A program made the position numbers and the translations under genes. Under the pieces are notes generated by a model. It was not told where the DNA came from and made no database searches. It worked only from the letters and a program-made list of their open reading frames with translations. Positions 25,807-35,360 of a DNA stretch of 64,000 bases are shown here, one piece after another. Origin of the DNA: Kofleriaceae bacterium (lineage in GTDB: Bacteria > Myxococcota_A > Polyangia > Haliangiales > Haliangiaceae); assembly GCA_018057825.1 (NCBI GenBank), contig JAGPCY010000013.1, positions 1 through 64,000 on the forward strand, read 5' to 3'. Numbering within the stretch: position 1 is the stretch's first letter; each line of letters begins with the position of its first letter.

Positions 25807-25815
25807 GCTGCGCGG

Positions 25816-27534
<1,719 letters not shown>

Positions 27535-27641
27535 GAGGGGTGTCCGCTGGCGTGTACGATCGGTGCACAGCGCAAGACCCTGCGCCGCGACCGCGACGGT
27601 TCGCGGGACGGAGATCCGAGAAGTTGGGCTAGACTCATCAC

Positions 27642-27657
27642 TGGTACCGCGGTTGCA
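27642..27657 (+). promoter_or_regulatory. sigma-54-type -24/-12 promoter candidate
   Basis: TGGTAC-CGCGG-TTGCA has the invariant GG and GC ten bases apart, one mismatch from the TGGCAC consensus element. It lies 15 bp before the lipoprotein ATG at 27673 and beside a gene for a sigma-54 activator. Caveat: the expected transcript start (~27668) would exclude the AAGGA ribosome site at 27661-27665. Confidence 0.4.
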
Positions 27658-27672
27658 AACAAGGACTGTGCC

Positions 27673-28317
27673 ATGCGTCTGGCCCTTGGGCTCCTCACCG
27701 TCGCGCTGGTCGCCGGCTGTCCTGCCGACGACGTCGGTGGGCCCGACGCCGCGACCTCGGCCGGCGTCGAGCTGCGCTGGGTGACGCGCCCGGCCACGGT
27801 GCCCGGCCCGGTCGACCCCGACCTCGACCTGACCTCGGCGACCTTGCACCTGCGCAACCTCCGGCTGGTCGGCGACGCCGGCGCCGGCGATCCGCGCACC
27901 ACCATGGCCAACGTCGATCTGATCTGGCGCGCCGGCGCAGCGCCAAGTCCGGTCGCGTTCCCGGACGCCCCGCCGGGGCTGTACGCGCGCCTCTTGAGCG
28001 ATCTCGATCGCGGCGCGGCGCCCTTCGCCTTCGAGCTGACCGGGACGGTCGCGACCGACGACGACGAGCGCGAGCCGTTCGCGATCCGCGACACCGCGCC
28101 GCTGGCGATCGACGCCGACTTCGCGATCGACGCCGCGCCCGGGGTGCGGACCGCGATCGTCGTGCGGGTCGAGCTCGACGCCGTGGTCGAGGGGCTCGAT
28201 TTCGAGGCGGCGCCGGTGGTCGATGGGGTCCGCTTGATCGGCCCGGGCGATCCGCAGCTCACGGCCGTGCGCGACAAGCTCGACGACGCCATCGGCGTCC
28301 ACGGCAGCGATCAGTAG
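27673..28317 (+). CDS. lipoprotein of unknown function
   Basis: The 214-residue product starts at ATG 27673 with AAGGA 7 nt upstream. The signal is MRLALGLLTVALVAGC with the lipobox Cys at 16. The mature protein is beta-rich and has the pattern of secreted MbnP-like/DUF4382-like proteins (TSATLHLRNLRLVGDAG, FPDAPPGLYARLLSDLD, FAFELTGTV, VRVELDAVVEGLDFE), but I cannot assign a family firmly. It is divergent from the FHA-sigma-54 activator, which may control it. Confidence 0.7.
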   Translation: MRLALGLLTVALVAGCPADDVGGPDAATSAGVELRWVTRPATVPGPVDPDLDLTSATLHLRNLRLVGDAGAGDPRTTMANVDLIWRAGAAPSPVAFPDAPPGLYARLLSDLDRGAAPFAFELTGTVATDDDEREPFAIRDTAPLAIDADFAIDAAPGVRTAIVVRVELDAVVEGLDFEAAPVVDGVRLIGPGDPQLTAVRDKLDDAIGVHGSDQ

Positions 28318-28334
28318 CGCGCCGCTGCGACGCG

Positions 28335-29450
28335 CTACATGAGGAGCGCGTCCTCGATGTCGTCGAAGGCCCCGGCCCGCCAGCGCGCCAGCGGGCTGCG
28401 CCCGGCCAGGAGGTTCTCGGTCTCGGCGAGGACGGCGCCCAGGTCGACCAGCCAGCAGTACGGATCGGCCGGCGAGCGCACGCCGATCTCCTCGGGCAGG
28501 TCGACCGCCGGCATCCACGCCGCCATCTTGTGGGTCGCGCCGGCCAGGAGGCCGCGCACCGCGACGTTGGCCAGGCGGCTGCCGAGCAGGCGATCGAAGG
28601 CCGACGGCCGGCCGCCGCGGACGACATGGCCGAGCACGGTGACCCGGGTCTCGATCGCCGAGGGATCGGTGCCCGGCACTCGCTCGGCCAGGCGGGCGTC
28701 GACCTGGGCCTTCAGGCGATCGATCGCGATCGCCACGCCCTCGGCCTTGATGATGATGACCCGGCGCGAGCGGCGGGCGCGTTGCCGCACCGCGATCACC
28801 GTGTCGACGATGGCCTCGACGATCGAGGCCTCGTCGCGCCCGGCCTCGGGGAACAGCGCCAGGTCGGCGCCGGCCGCGATCGCCGAGGTCATCGCCAGGT
28901 AGCCGCAGTCGCGGCCCATGACTTCGACGATGAAGGTGCGATCGTGGGCGGTCGCGGTGTCGGCGATCTTGTCGCACGCCTCGACGATCGTGTTCATCGC
29001 GGTGTCGACGCCGATCGACAGCCCGGTGAGGCCGAGGTCGTTGTCGATCGACGCCGGCACGCCGATCACCCGCAGGCCCAGGCCGCCGGCCTCCTCGGGA
29101 TCGGCGAGGTGGACCGCGCCGGTCAGCGAGCCGTTGCCGCCGATCACGACCAGCCCGTCGACGCCGCGACGGTGGAGGATCGCGCGGGCCTGATCGCGGA
29201 CCTCGCGGCGATGGAACTCCTTGCACCGCGCCGAGCCGAGGATCGTGCCGCCCTCGCGCAAGATGCCGGCGACCTCGGTCGGCCCTAGCGGCACGAAGGC
29301 GTCGTCGAGCAGGCCGCGATACCCGCGCTCGATCCCGACCACGTCGATGCCGGCCCCGCGGGCGACCAGGGTCGCGGCGCGGATCGCCGCGTTCATGCCG
29401 GGGGCGTCGCCGCCGCTGGTGAGGATCGCGATGCGCTCTAGGCTGGCCAT
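28335..29450 (-). CDS. pfkA: 6-phosphofructokinase, PfkA family
   Basis: The 371-residue product starts at ATG 29450. It phosphorylates fructose-6-phosphate in glycolysis. Visible signatures are TSGGDAPGMNAAIR (phosphodonor site), GSARCKEF, SIDND at 134-138 with the catalytic Asp pair, and VEVMGRDCGYLA. The usual GGDGS is GGNGS (Asn106), changing the Asp that binds magnesium in the E. coli enzyme, so donor preference (ATP or PPi) is not certain. It is slightly longer than the 320-residue bacterial type. Monocistronic. Confidence 0.93.
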   Translation of the reverse strand: MASLERIAILTSGGDAPGMNAAIRAATLVARGAGIDVVGIERGYRGLLDDAFVPLGPTEVAGILREGGTILGSARCKEFHRREVRDQARAILHRRGVDGLVVIGGNGSLTGAVHLADPEEAGGLGLRVIGVPASIDNDLGLTGLSIGVDTAMNTIVEACDKIADTATAHDRTFIVEVMGRDCGYLAMTSAIAAGADLALFPEAGRDEASIVEAIVDTVIAVRQRARRSRRVIIIKAEGVAIAIDRLKAQVDARLAERVPGTDPSAIETRVTVLGHVVRGGRPSAFDRLLGSRLANVAVRGLLAGATHKMAAWMPAVDLPEEIGVRSPADPYCWLVDLGAVLAETENLLAGRSPLARWRAGAFDDIEDALLM

Positions 29451-29511
29451 CGCCGTCAGGGTAGCCCATGCGCGCCCTGGCCGGGGCCGGTGGTTGTGGC
29501 ACAGTCGGAGC

Positions 29512-30270
29512 GTGTCCGTGATCATCGAGCGCGACGGCCCGGTCACGATCGTCACGATCGATCGCCCGGCGGTGCGCAACGCCATCGATCGCCCGACCGC
29601 CGAGGCCCTGGCGGCGGCGTTCCGCGCCTTCGACGCCGACGCCGCGGCCGCGGTCGCGGTCCTGACCGGCGCTGGCGGCGCGTTCTCGGCCGGCGCCGAT
29701 CTGAAGGCGATCGCCACCGGGCGCGGCAACCGGGTCGCGGTCGACGGCGACGGTCCCCTCGGGCCGACGCGGATGGTGCTCGGCAAGCCGGTGATCGCGG
29801 CGATCGCCGGGCCAGCGGTGGCCGGCGGGCTCGAGCTGGCGCTGTGGTGCGACCTGCGGATCGCCGAGGCCGACGCGGTGCTCGGCGTGTTCTGTCGGCG
29901 CTGGGGCGTGCCGCTGATCGACGGCGGCACGATGCGCCTGCCGCGCCTGATCGGCCACGGTCGCGCCCTCGAGCTGATCTTGACCGGGCGCGCGGTCACC
30001 GCCGACGAGGCCCTGGCGATCGGGCTGGTCACCCGGGTGGTGCCGCCCGGCCAGGCCCGGGCCGCGGCGATCGCCCTGGCCCACGAGCTGGCGGCCTTGC
30101 CCCAGGCGGCGTTGCGCGGCGATCGCCTGAGCGCCTACGAGCAGTGGGATCTCGACGCCGACGCCGCGCTCGCCAACGAGCTGACCCACGGCGGACGAGC
30201 CCTGGCCGAGGGCGTGGCTGGCGCGGCCCGGTTCGTCGGCGGGGCGGGGCGCCACGGGGAGCCGGCGTGA
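29512..30270 (+). CDS. enoyl-CoA hydratase/isomerase family protein
   Basis: About 252 residues from GTG 29512; GTG 29518 has a better-spaced GGAG and may be the true start. The crotonase fold is clear: VTIVTIDRPAVRNAID, GAGGAFSAGADLKAI (oxyanion hole), PAVAGGLELALWCDLRIAEADAVLG and RLPRLIGHGRALELILTGRAVTADEALAIGLV. At the position of the first catalytic Glu of hydratases the sequence reads CRRWGVPLIDGG, lacking the acidic residue, so the reaction may not be simple hydration. It is coupled (GTGA) to the next lipoprotein gene. Confidence 0.9.
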   Translation: MSVIIERDGPVTIVTIDRPAVRNAIDRPTAEALAAAFRAFDADAAAAVAVLTGAGGAFSAGADLKAIATGRGNRVAVDGDGPLGPTRMVLGKPVIAAIAGPAVAGGLELALWCDLRIAEADAVLGVFCRRWGVPLIDGGTMRLPRLIGHGRALELILTGRAVTADEALAIGLVTRVVPPGQARAAAIALAHELAALPQAALRGDRLSAYEQWDLDADAALANELTHGGRALAEGVAGAARFVGGAGRHGEPA

Positions 30271-30569
30271 GGTGGCTCTTGGCGGCGGCGCTGGCGGCGG
30301 TGCTGTCGGGGTGCGTGGTCCGCTACCTGCGCGGCCCGACCCTGACCGGCACCTGCACCGGCGCCTGCGATCACTACGTCGGCTGCCGCGGCGGCGACGA
30401 CGAGCTGCGCGCGGCGTGTCTAGCCGAGTGCCCGGCGGTCTTCACCGACGCCGAGACCTTGATGGCCTTCGAGAGCCTGTCGTGCCCCGACACCGTCGAG
30501 TACGTCGAGGGGCCGGGCCGCCGTCCGCTCGGCGCCCCGGCGTCCACGTCCGAGGCCCGCGCCGACTGA
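30267..30569 (+). CDS. small Cys-rich lipoprotein
   Basis: The 100-residue product starts at GTG 30267, overlapping the hydratase stop. Signal and lipobox are VRWLLAAALAAVLSGC. The mature part has a regular Cys pattern (CTGACDHYVGCRG, AACLAECPAVF, SLSCPDTVEYVEG) in a helical context, probably two disulfide-linked helical hairpins. Unknown function. Confidence 0.75.
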   Translation: MRWLLAAALAAVLSGCVVRYLRGPTLTGTCTGACDHYVGCRGGDDELRAACLAECPAVFTDAETLMAFESLSCPDTVEYVEGPGRRPLGAPASTSEARAD

Positions 30570-30593
30570 CCGCGCACGTCCGCGGCGCGCAGG

Positions 30594-31262
30594 TCAGAGC
30601 GCGAGCGGCACGCGGCTCGCCGCGCCGAGGTCGACCGCGACCTCGCGCGAGTCGGGTTGGAACCGCACCGTGCCCGCGACCTCGCCGCGCTCGCCGCGCC
30701 GAGGGCCGGTGATCAGCGGCGGCGTCGGGAACCACGCCGCCGCCGGGCGCCCACCGATGATGAGGTCGGGCGTGGCGATCGCGGTGATCGTCGGCCGCGG
30801 GGCGTCCCCGTCGCGGAACCAGCGCAGGCCCAGACCGCGCAGCTCGACCGCCGCCCCCGGGCCGAGCAAGAGCGCGAAGAAGCCGCCGGTGCCCTGGAAC
30901 GCGCCGACCGTGAAGCCGTCCGCGGCGTCGGTCCAGCGCATCGGCTCGAGCACGTCGACGCCGCCGCCGCCGATCGGCTGATCGACGTCGCGGGGCACCA
31001 GGTACCAGCGCGGCGCCGCGCTCGGGTTGTGCAGGCGGAGGTCGAGCCGCAGCTCGACCACCGGCGGTCGGCGCGCCACCTCGGCGGTGACGGTGGCGGA
31101 GAACTCCGGCGACGGCGTGGCGGTGGTGGCGGCGGGGGCGGGGGCGGTCATGGCGGCGTCATCCTGGCCGCGCGCGTCGCGCGGCCCGCTGGCGGAGGTG
31201 CCCGAGGTCCGCGAGCACGCGGCGACGAGCGACAGGGCGAGGGTCGCGCGGCCGACGCTCAC
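30594..31262 (-). CDS. lipoprotein overlapping the DUF4157-transglutaminase gene; immunity-protein candidate
   Basis: The 222-residue product starts at GTG 31262, sharing GTGA with the upstream stop, so the two are translationally coupled. Signal LALSLVAACSR has the lipobox Cys at 16. A Ser/Thr/Ala linker is followed by a ~170-residue beta-rich domain (VVELRLDLRLHNPSAAPRWYLVPRDV, VTAEVARRPP). No enzymatic motif is seen. A lipoprotein immediately downstream of a putative secreted enzyme matches effector-immunity gene order, but it could also be a secretion accessory. The function is inference. Confidence 0.7.
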   Translation of the reverse strand: MSVGRATLALSLVAACSRTSGTSASGPRDARGQDDAAMTAPAPAATTATPSPEFSATVTAEVARRPPVVELRLDLRLHNPSAAPRWYLVPRDVDQPIGGGGVDVLEPMRWTDAADGFTVGAFQGTGGFFALLLGPGAAVELRGLGLRWFRDGDAPRPTITAIATPDLIIGGRPAAAWFPTPPLITGPRRGERGEVAGTVRFQPDSREVAVDLGAASRVPLAL

Positions 31263-33595
31263 TTGGCCAGACCCTTGACCTTGTCGAGGTCGAGCGCCAG
31301 GCCGTTGCCGGCGTTGAAGCCGCCCTTGCGCGTGGTCGAGCCGATCGTATAGGCGGGCGCCGACAGGATGTCAGCCTTGGTGATCTGATCGGGGAAGCCA
31401 CCGACGTCGTACTCGGCGGGCAGGGTCCCGCCGTTGGCGCTCTTGATCTCATCGAGGCGACGCTGATCGTTGGCATCGCGGGCGCGGTTGTACGCGCGCA
31501 CCATCTCGTCGAGCATGCCGTCTTCGGTCACCGCGTCGGCGCCGAACCCCGACCATTTCTGCACGCCACCCTGCTTGCCGAGGTAGACCGCGTTCTCGCC
31601 CTGCCAGGCCCCGCCCGGGTGCTTGAGCAGGTACTTCGGGTGGTTGGTGAAGTAGTACTGCCCGCCGAGCACCGCCGGGCGATCGCCGATCGTGCCGGCC
31701 TCGGGCGGCGCGACGTTCTCGCGGTAGTCCGTGATCGTGGTCTGCCCGACGCCGATCGACAACAGCTCTTTCTCGGGCGTGCCCTCGACGCCACCGAACA
31801 GCTGATCGAAGCGGGTGTCGCCGAGGGTCGCGCGCATGGCGTCGACCTGGAGCACGCGCACGGTCGACAGGCACTCGGCGATGGTCAGGCCGGTCAGCCA
31901 GTCCTTGACCGCGGCCGAGGCTGACACGCCGGGCTTGAGCTTCCACTGCATGAAGCCGGTGCGGGTCCAGTAGGTCGGGTTGGCGTAGCCCTTGCGGTAG
32001 TCGTCCTTCCACCGCGACGGATCTTCGCGCCGGCACCGCGCCTCGTAGTTGTGCGAATAGTGGATGCCGGTGTCGAGGCTGCCCCCGGTGTTGAGGGACC
32101 CCATGCCGTCGACGATGTGTTGCCCGGTGGCCTCGCGGGTGGCCTCGATCTCGGGCCCCTTCACCTCGGGCTTCTTGTCGGACTTGCTGCACCGGGCCAG
32201 CTCGACGGGCGCTCGCGCGCCGGCCCAGACCGTCGAGGCCGCGGCGCGCGCGCCACCGTAGAGCCGGGCCAGGACGCCGCCGGCTGCGCGATCGGCGTCG
32301 CCCTCGCCCCCGGCGCGACCGGGGAGCACCGCCTCGGCCTGGCCGCCGACCTCGGCGTCGACCGCGTCGCCCGCGCTGGCCGCGCCGGCCGCGCCGGTCT
32401 GCTGCGCGACGTGGGCGACCTCGTGGGCGATCAGCGCGTCGCCTTCGACGGTCCCCGGCCGCAGCGCGGCAGCCCCGAACACCACGTGGGAGCCGAGGGC
32501 GAAGGCGTGAGCGTCGGCGCGCTCGGCGAGGGCGGCAGCGGCGGGGCCGTCGTGGACGCGCAAGGCCGAGACCCCGAGCGTGTCAGCGATCTCGGCCACC
32601 CGGCCGGTCGGCGCGACGCCGGGGCCCAGCCGGGCGGTCAGCTCCTCTGGCTGCCCGGGCAACGGCGCGCGCGCGGCCAACGCGGTCTCCTCGCCGTCGG
32701 TGGTCGCCTCGGCAGGTGGGTGCGCGGCCTGGGCGTGGGACTCGGCTAGCGCGGCGGCCGTGCCGTCGAGGGCGGCGAGCTCCGGTGGGGCTTGGCCGCG
32801 ATCGCGCCAGTGGCGAACCCCTTCGCGAACCCGGGCCACCACCGGCGCCAGCAGGTCGGTGGCGGTGCGCGCCGAGCGGGCCGCGGGCGCGAAGCGTTTG
32901 AGCAGGGCCTCGGCGTCGCCGGCCGGTCGGCCGGCGTAGCGCTGGAAGTACAGGTCGATGTACGGGCAGCCGAGCGTCGACTCCAGCCATCCCAGCTCGG
33001 CGTCGGCGGCGGCGTGAACCTGCTCGTGGAGCTGCGCCAGGAACGAACTCTTGAGCATCTGCCCCGGCGCGACCGGTCCATCGTCGACCAGGAGCGCCGC
33101 CGGAGTCGCGCCGCCGGTGACCGCGGCCGCGACCGCGTCGGCCTCGCGTTCGGCCGGGCTGTCGGCCGCGCCGACCTCGACCTGGCGCTGCGGCATCGCG
33201 CGGCCGGCCGCGCCTTGTTGCACGACGTGGGTGAGCTCGTGGGCCATGAGGCCGAGGTCGCGATCGGACTCGCCAGCGCCGAGATAGACGTCGGCCCCGT
33301 ACGCGAAGGCACGGGCCCCCATCGCGGTATTGGCCTGCTGGCTGAGCGCGTCGTCGTGGACCTGCACCGCCGATAGGTCGGCGCCGAGGTGGGCCCCGAC
33401 CCGCGAGGCGACGTCGCCGTCGACAGCGCGGCCGGCCGAGCGGTGGTCGACCGCGGCGGTGGCAGCGTCGTGGATGGTCGGCGCCCGGTCGCCGCGCTCG
33501 GGTAACGCCTGGGCCAGCGCCGCGCCGTAGCGCGCGGCCAGCCGCTCGCCGCGTCCGGCGGTTGGCCTCGGCGCGGTGGGTTCGGCTTCCGACAC
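31259..33595 (-). CDS. two DUF4157 domains fused to a Tgl-type transglutaminase domain
   Basis: The 778-residue product starts at GTG 33595; GAGGTGAT six bases upstream is the strongest ribosome site in the window. DUF4157 copies lie at ~45-130 (MAHELTHVVQQ, HELTH at 119-123) and ~330-400 (IAHEVAHVAQQ, HEVAH at 391-395). DUF4157 is typical of cargo of extracellular contractile injection systems. Residues ~505-695 match Bacillus spore transglutaminase Tgl in order: ANPTYW, WKLKPGVSASAAVKD, AECLST, LGDTRFDQLFGG, GQYYFTNHPKY and WQGENAVYLG. Cys575 with Glu574, and Glu667 of WQGEN, correspond to the Tgl catalytic Cys116, Glu115 and Glu187. It likely cross-links or modifies glutamines of a target protein. 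The lipoprotein gene at 30594 overlaps its end. Confidence 0.88.
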   Translation of the reverse strand: MSEAEPTAPRPTAGRGERLAARYGAALAQALPERGDRAPTIHDAATAAVDHRSAGRAVDGDVASRVGAHLGADLSAVQVHDDALSQQANTAMGARAFAYGADVYLGAGESDRDLGLMAHELTHVVQQGAAGRAMPQRQVEVGAADSPAEREADAVAAAVTGGATPAALLVDDGPVAPGQMLKSSFLAQLHEQVHAAADAELGWLESTLGCPYIDLYFQRYAGRPAGDAEALLKRFAPAARSARTATDLLAPVVARVREGVRHWRDRGQAPPELAALDGTAAALAESHAQAAHPPAEATTDGEETALAARAPLPGQPEELTARLGPGVAPTGRVAEIADTLGVSALRVHDGPAAAALAERADAHAFALGSHVVFGAAALRPGTVEGDALIAHEVAHVAQQTGAAGAASAGDAVDAEVGGQAEAVLPGRAGGEGDADRAAGGVLARLYGGARAAASTVWAGARAPVELARCSKSDKKPEVKGPEIEATREATGQHIVDGMGSLNTGGSLDTGIHYSHNYEARCRREDPSRWKDDYRKGYANPTYWTRTGFMQWKLKPGVSASAAVKDWLTGLTIAECLSTVRVLQVDAMRATLGDTRFDQLFGGVEGTPEKELLSIGVGQTTITDYRENVAPPEAGTIGDRPAVLGGQYYFTNHPKYLLKHPGGAWQGENAVYLGKQGGVQKWSGFGADAVTEDGMLDEMVRAYNRARDANDQRRLDEIKSANGGTLPAEYDVGGFPDQITKADILSAPAYTIGSTTRKGGFNAGNGLALDLDKVKGLAK

Positions 33596-33735
33596 GTCGC
33601 GATCACCTCGCATCCGATCCATGCGGCACCTCGGGCACAAGGCCGGCGGGTCGACCCCGTCGGCGCGCCCCGAGTGTAGCGCGCCGAGCCCCCGAGATAA
33701 TCACCCCCCTGGGGTGGCGCAGGCGGTGTCGGTGC

Positions 33736-34383
33736 TCAGCCGCGCTCGAAGTGGACGACGTCGATCAACACGGTCGACGAGAACAGGAGCGTGCGCAGGT
33801 GTGGATCGGTGACCTGGCCGAACTCGATCCAGAAGTTGTCGGCCTGGGTGAACATCTCCTTGGCCAGGCCGCTCCACTTCTTCTGGATGAGGCCGACCTC
33901 TTGGTCCGAGCCGGGGAGCTGGATCTTGAAGGTCCACGGCCGGAAGAACGGGCCGAACAAGGTCGCCAGCTCCTGACCGTCGGGGCCGAGCACGGTGTAC
34001 TTGCGGCGGAACCAGGTCCAGCGCTTCTGCAGCGCGCCCAGGGGCTGGCCGTCGGGCGTCGACACCTCGAGGCGAGCGAAGATGAAGCGGAACGGCCGAC
34101 GCAAGGACAGGATGGGCTTGCCGGTGGTGACGTCGTCGACCGACGCGGTGAACCAGCGCAGCGAGTTGAAGAACAGCCGCTTCATCAGGTTGCCGAAGCC
34201 GGAGCCCTGCTCCTGGACGTTCAAGACCGGGTTGCCGGCCTCGTCGTAGACCGCGTAGTTGTTGCGGGCGTCGAGGGAGGTCAGGATCTCGAGCCAGCGC
34301 TTGCGCTGGCGCACCGACAGGCGGGTCGGGCGCGCGAAGCTGGCGAGGGCGGTGGGGGCGTTGGCGACGAGCTGGTGATCCAC
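33736..34383 (-). CDS. phospholipid scramblase-related (LURP-one-like) protein
   Basis: The 215-residue product matches the scramblase/LURP-one fold: LEILTSLDARNNYAVYDEAGNPVLNVQEQGSG, LRWFTASVDDVTTGKPILSLRRPFRFIFARLEV, GALQKRWTWFRRKYTVLGPDGQELATLFGP, VGLIQKKWSGLAKEMFTQADNFWIEF and a hydrophobic C-terminal FSSTVLIDVVHFE. Eukaryotic scramblases move lipids, but many bacterial members have unknown roles and may only bind membranes. The C-terminal segment is a weak candidate membrane anchor. The DUF4157 gene lies 140 bp downstream. Confidence 0.88.
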   Translation of the reverse strand: MDHQLVANAPTALASFARPTRLSVRQRKRWLEILTSLDARNNYAVYDEAGNPVLNVQEQGSGFGNLMKRLFFNSLRWFTASVDDVTTGKPILSLRRPFRFIFARLEVSTPDGQPLGALQKRWTWFRRKYTVLGPDGQELATLFGPFFRPWTFKIQLPGSDQEVGLIQKKWSGLAKEMFTQADNFWIEFGQVTDPHLRTLLFSSTVLIDVVHFERG

Positions 34384-34423
34384 GCCCCGACACTACACGG
34401 CTCGGCCGTGGCATGGTGGACCG

Positions 34424-35215
34424 GTGGTCGCGATGCTCCGCACCCATCGCCTGGCCGATGATCAGGCCTGGCTGCCGCCGGCGATCCGGCGCTCGGGCGC
34501 GGCGGCCGCGGCGGCCGTGTGGGGTGGCTCGGCGGTGGTCCTGGGCGGCGCGCTGATCGCGGCCCCGGCGCTGGTGGTCTTGTGGAAGGGCGTGGTCCTG
34601 GCCGGCGCGGGGCTGGCGGTGGCGGGGCAGCGCGTCGGGCGCGCGGTCTTTCAGCGCGGCCTGCGCCGGCTGGCGCGCGGCGAATTGCCGCTCGCCGAGC
34701 TGGCGGCGCGCGACGAGGGCGAGCTGGTGGTGGTGCGCGGCCGGATCGAGGCGGCGGCGCCGATCGGCGGCTGGCTGACCGACACCGCGTGCGTGTATCG
34801 CCGGATGGTGTGGGAGCCCGATGGCCCGTGGGTCAGCGAGGCCGCGGTCGACTTCGCGCTGGTCGACGAGGCTGGCCACCGCGTGCTGGTGCAGGCCGGC
34901 GGGGCGCGGTGGATGGTCGAGCGGCGCGAGCCGTGGACCTACCCGATCGCGCGCTTCGATCACGACGGCGTGCCGACGGTGATGCGCCAGCTCGCCCGGC
35001 GCCGCGGCCTGGCCAGTATCCGCGCTGCTGAGCGCTGCCTCGACGTCGGCGATCAGGTCCAGGTCGTCGGCTACAAGACCGCCAGCGCCGACGCCGGCGG
35101 TGAGGTCGTCGACTATCGGCTCCCGCCGCAGCGCGCGACCCTGCGCTCGGGCCCCGAGCTGCCCCTGGTCATCACGCGGATCGCCGATCTCGACGGCGCC
35201 GGGGACGATGGGTAA
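34424..35215 (+). CDS. membrane protein with GIDE/MULAN-like domain
   Basis: About 263 residues from GTG 34424 (or ATG 34433). An N-terminal hydrophobic region (~24-68) could give two membrane helices ([43 protein letters not shown]). The rest resembles the GIDE domain that precedes RING fingers in mitochondrial MUL1 ligases: [54 protein letters not shown] and [16 protein letters not shown]. No RING is present, as in other bacterial members. Function unknown. Confidence 0.75.
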   Translation: MVAMLRTHRLADDQAWLPPAIRRSGAAAAAAVWGGSAVVLGGALIAAPALVVLWKGVVLAGAGLAVAGQRVGRAVFQRGLRRLARGELPLAELAARDEGELVVVRGRIEAAAPIGGWLTDTACVYRRMVWEPDGPWVSEAAVDFALVDEAGHRVLVQAGGARWMVERREPWTYPIARFDHDGVPTVMRQLARRRGLASIRAAERCLDVGDQVQVVGYKTASADAGGEVVDYRLPPQRATLRSGPELPLVITRIADLDGAGDDG

Positions 35216-35220
35216 GCGGC

Positions 35221-35345
35221 GGGCGGAGGCGGAGGCGGAGACCGAGGCCGAGACCGAGACCGAGACCGAGGCCGAGACCGAGACCGAGACCGAGACCGAG
35301 GCGGAGACGGAGGCCGAGACCGAGGCGGAGACCGAGGCCGAGTGC
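35221..35345. repeat. hexanucleotide CCGANN repeat tract
   Basis: About 20 degenerate hexamers (GAGACC, GAGGCC, GAGGCG), filling the convergent gap between the gene ending at 35215 and the phaC ending at 35361. Same family as the tracts near 1950, 14350 and 45850. A frame through it encodes Glu-Thr/Glu-Ala runs and is not a gene. Confidence 0.88.
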
Positions 35346-35360
35346 GAGGTCGGCCGCGTG

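Noticed and set aside
31259-33595. Calling the protein a metalloprotease from HELTH and HEVAH alone
   Set aside because: DUF4157 domains keep an HExxH-like motif but many are not shown to be active proteases. The catalytic transglutaminase residues are the better functional clue.
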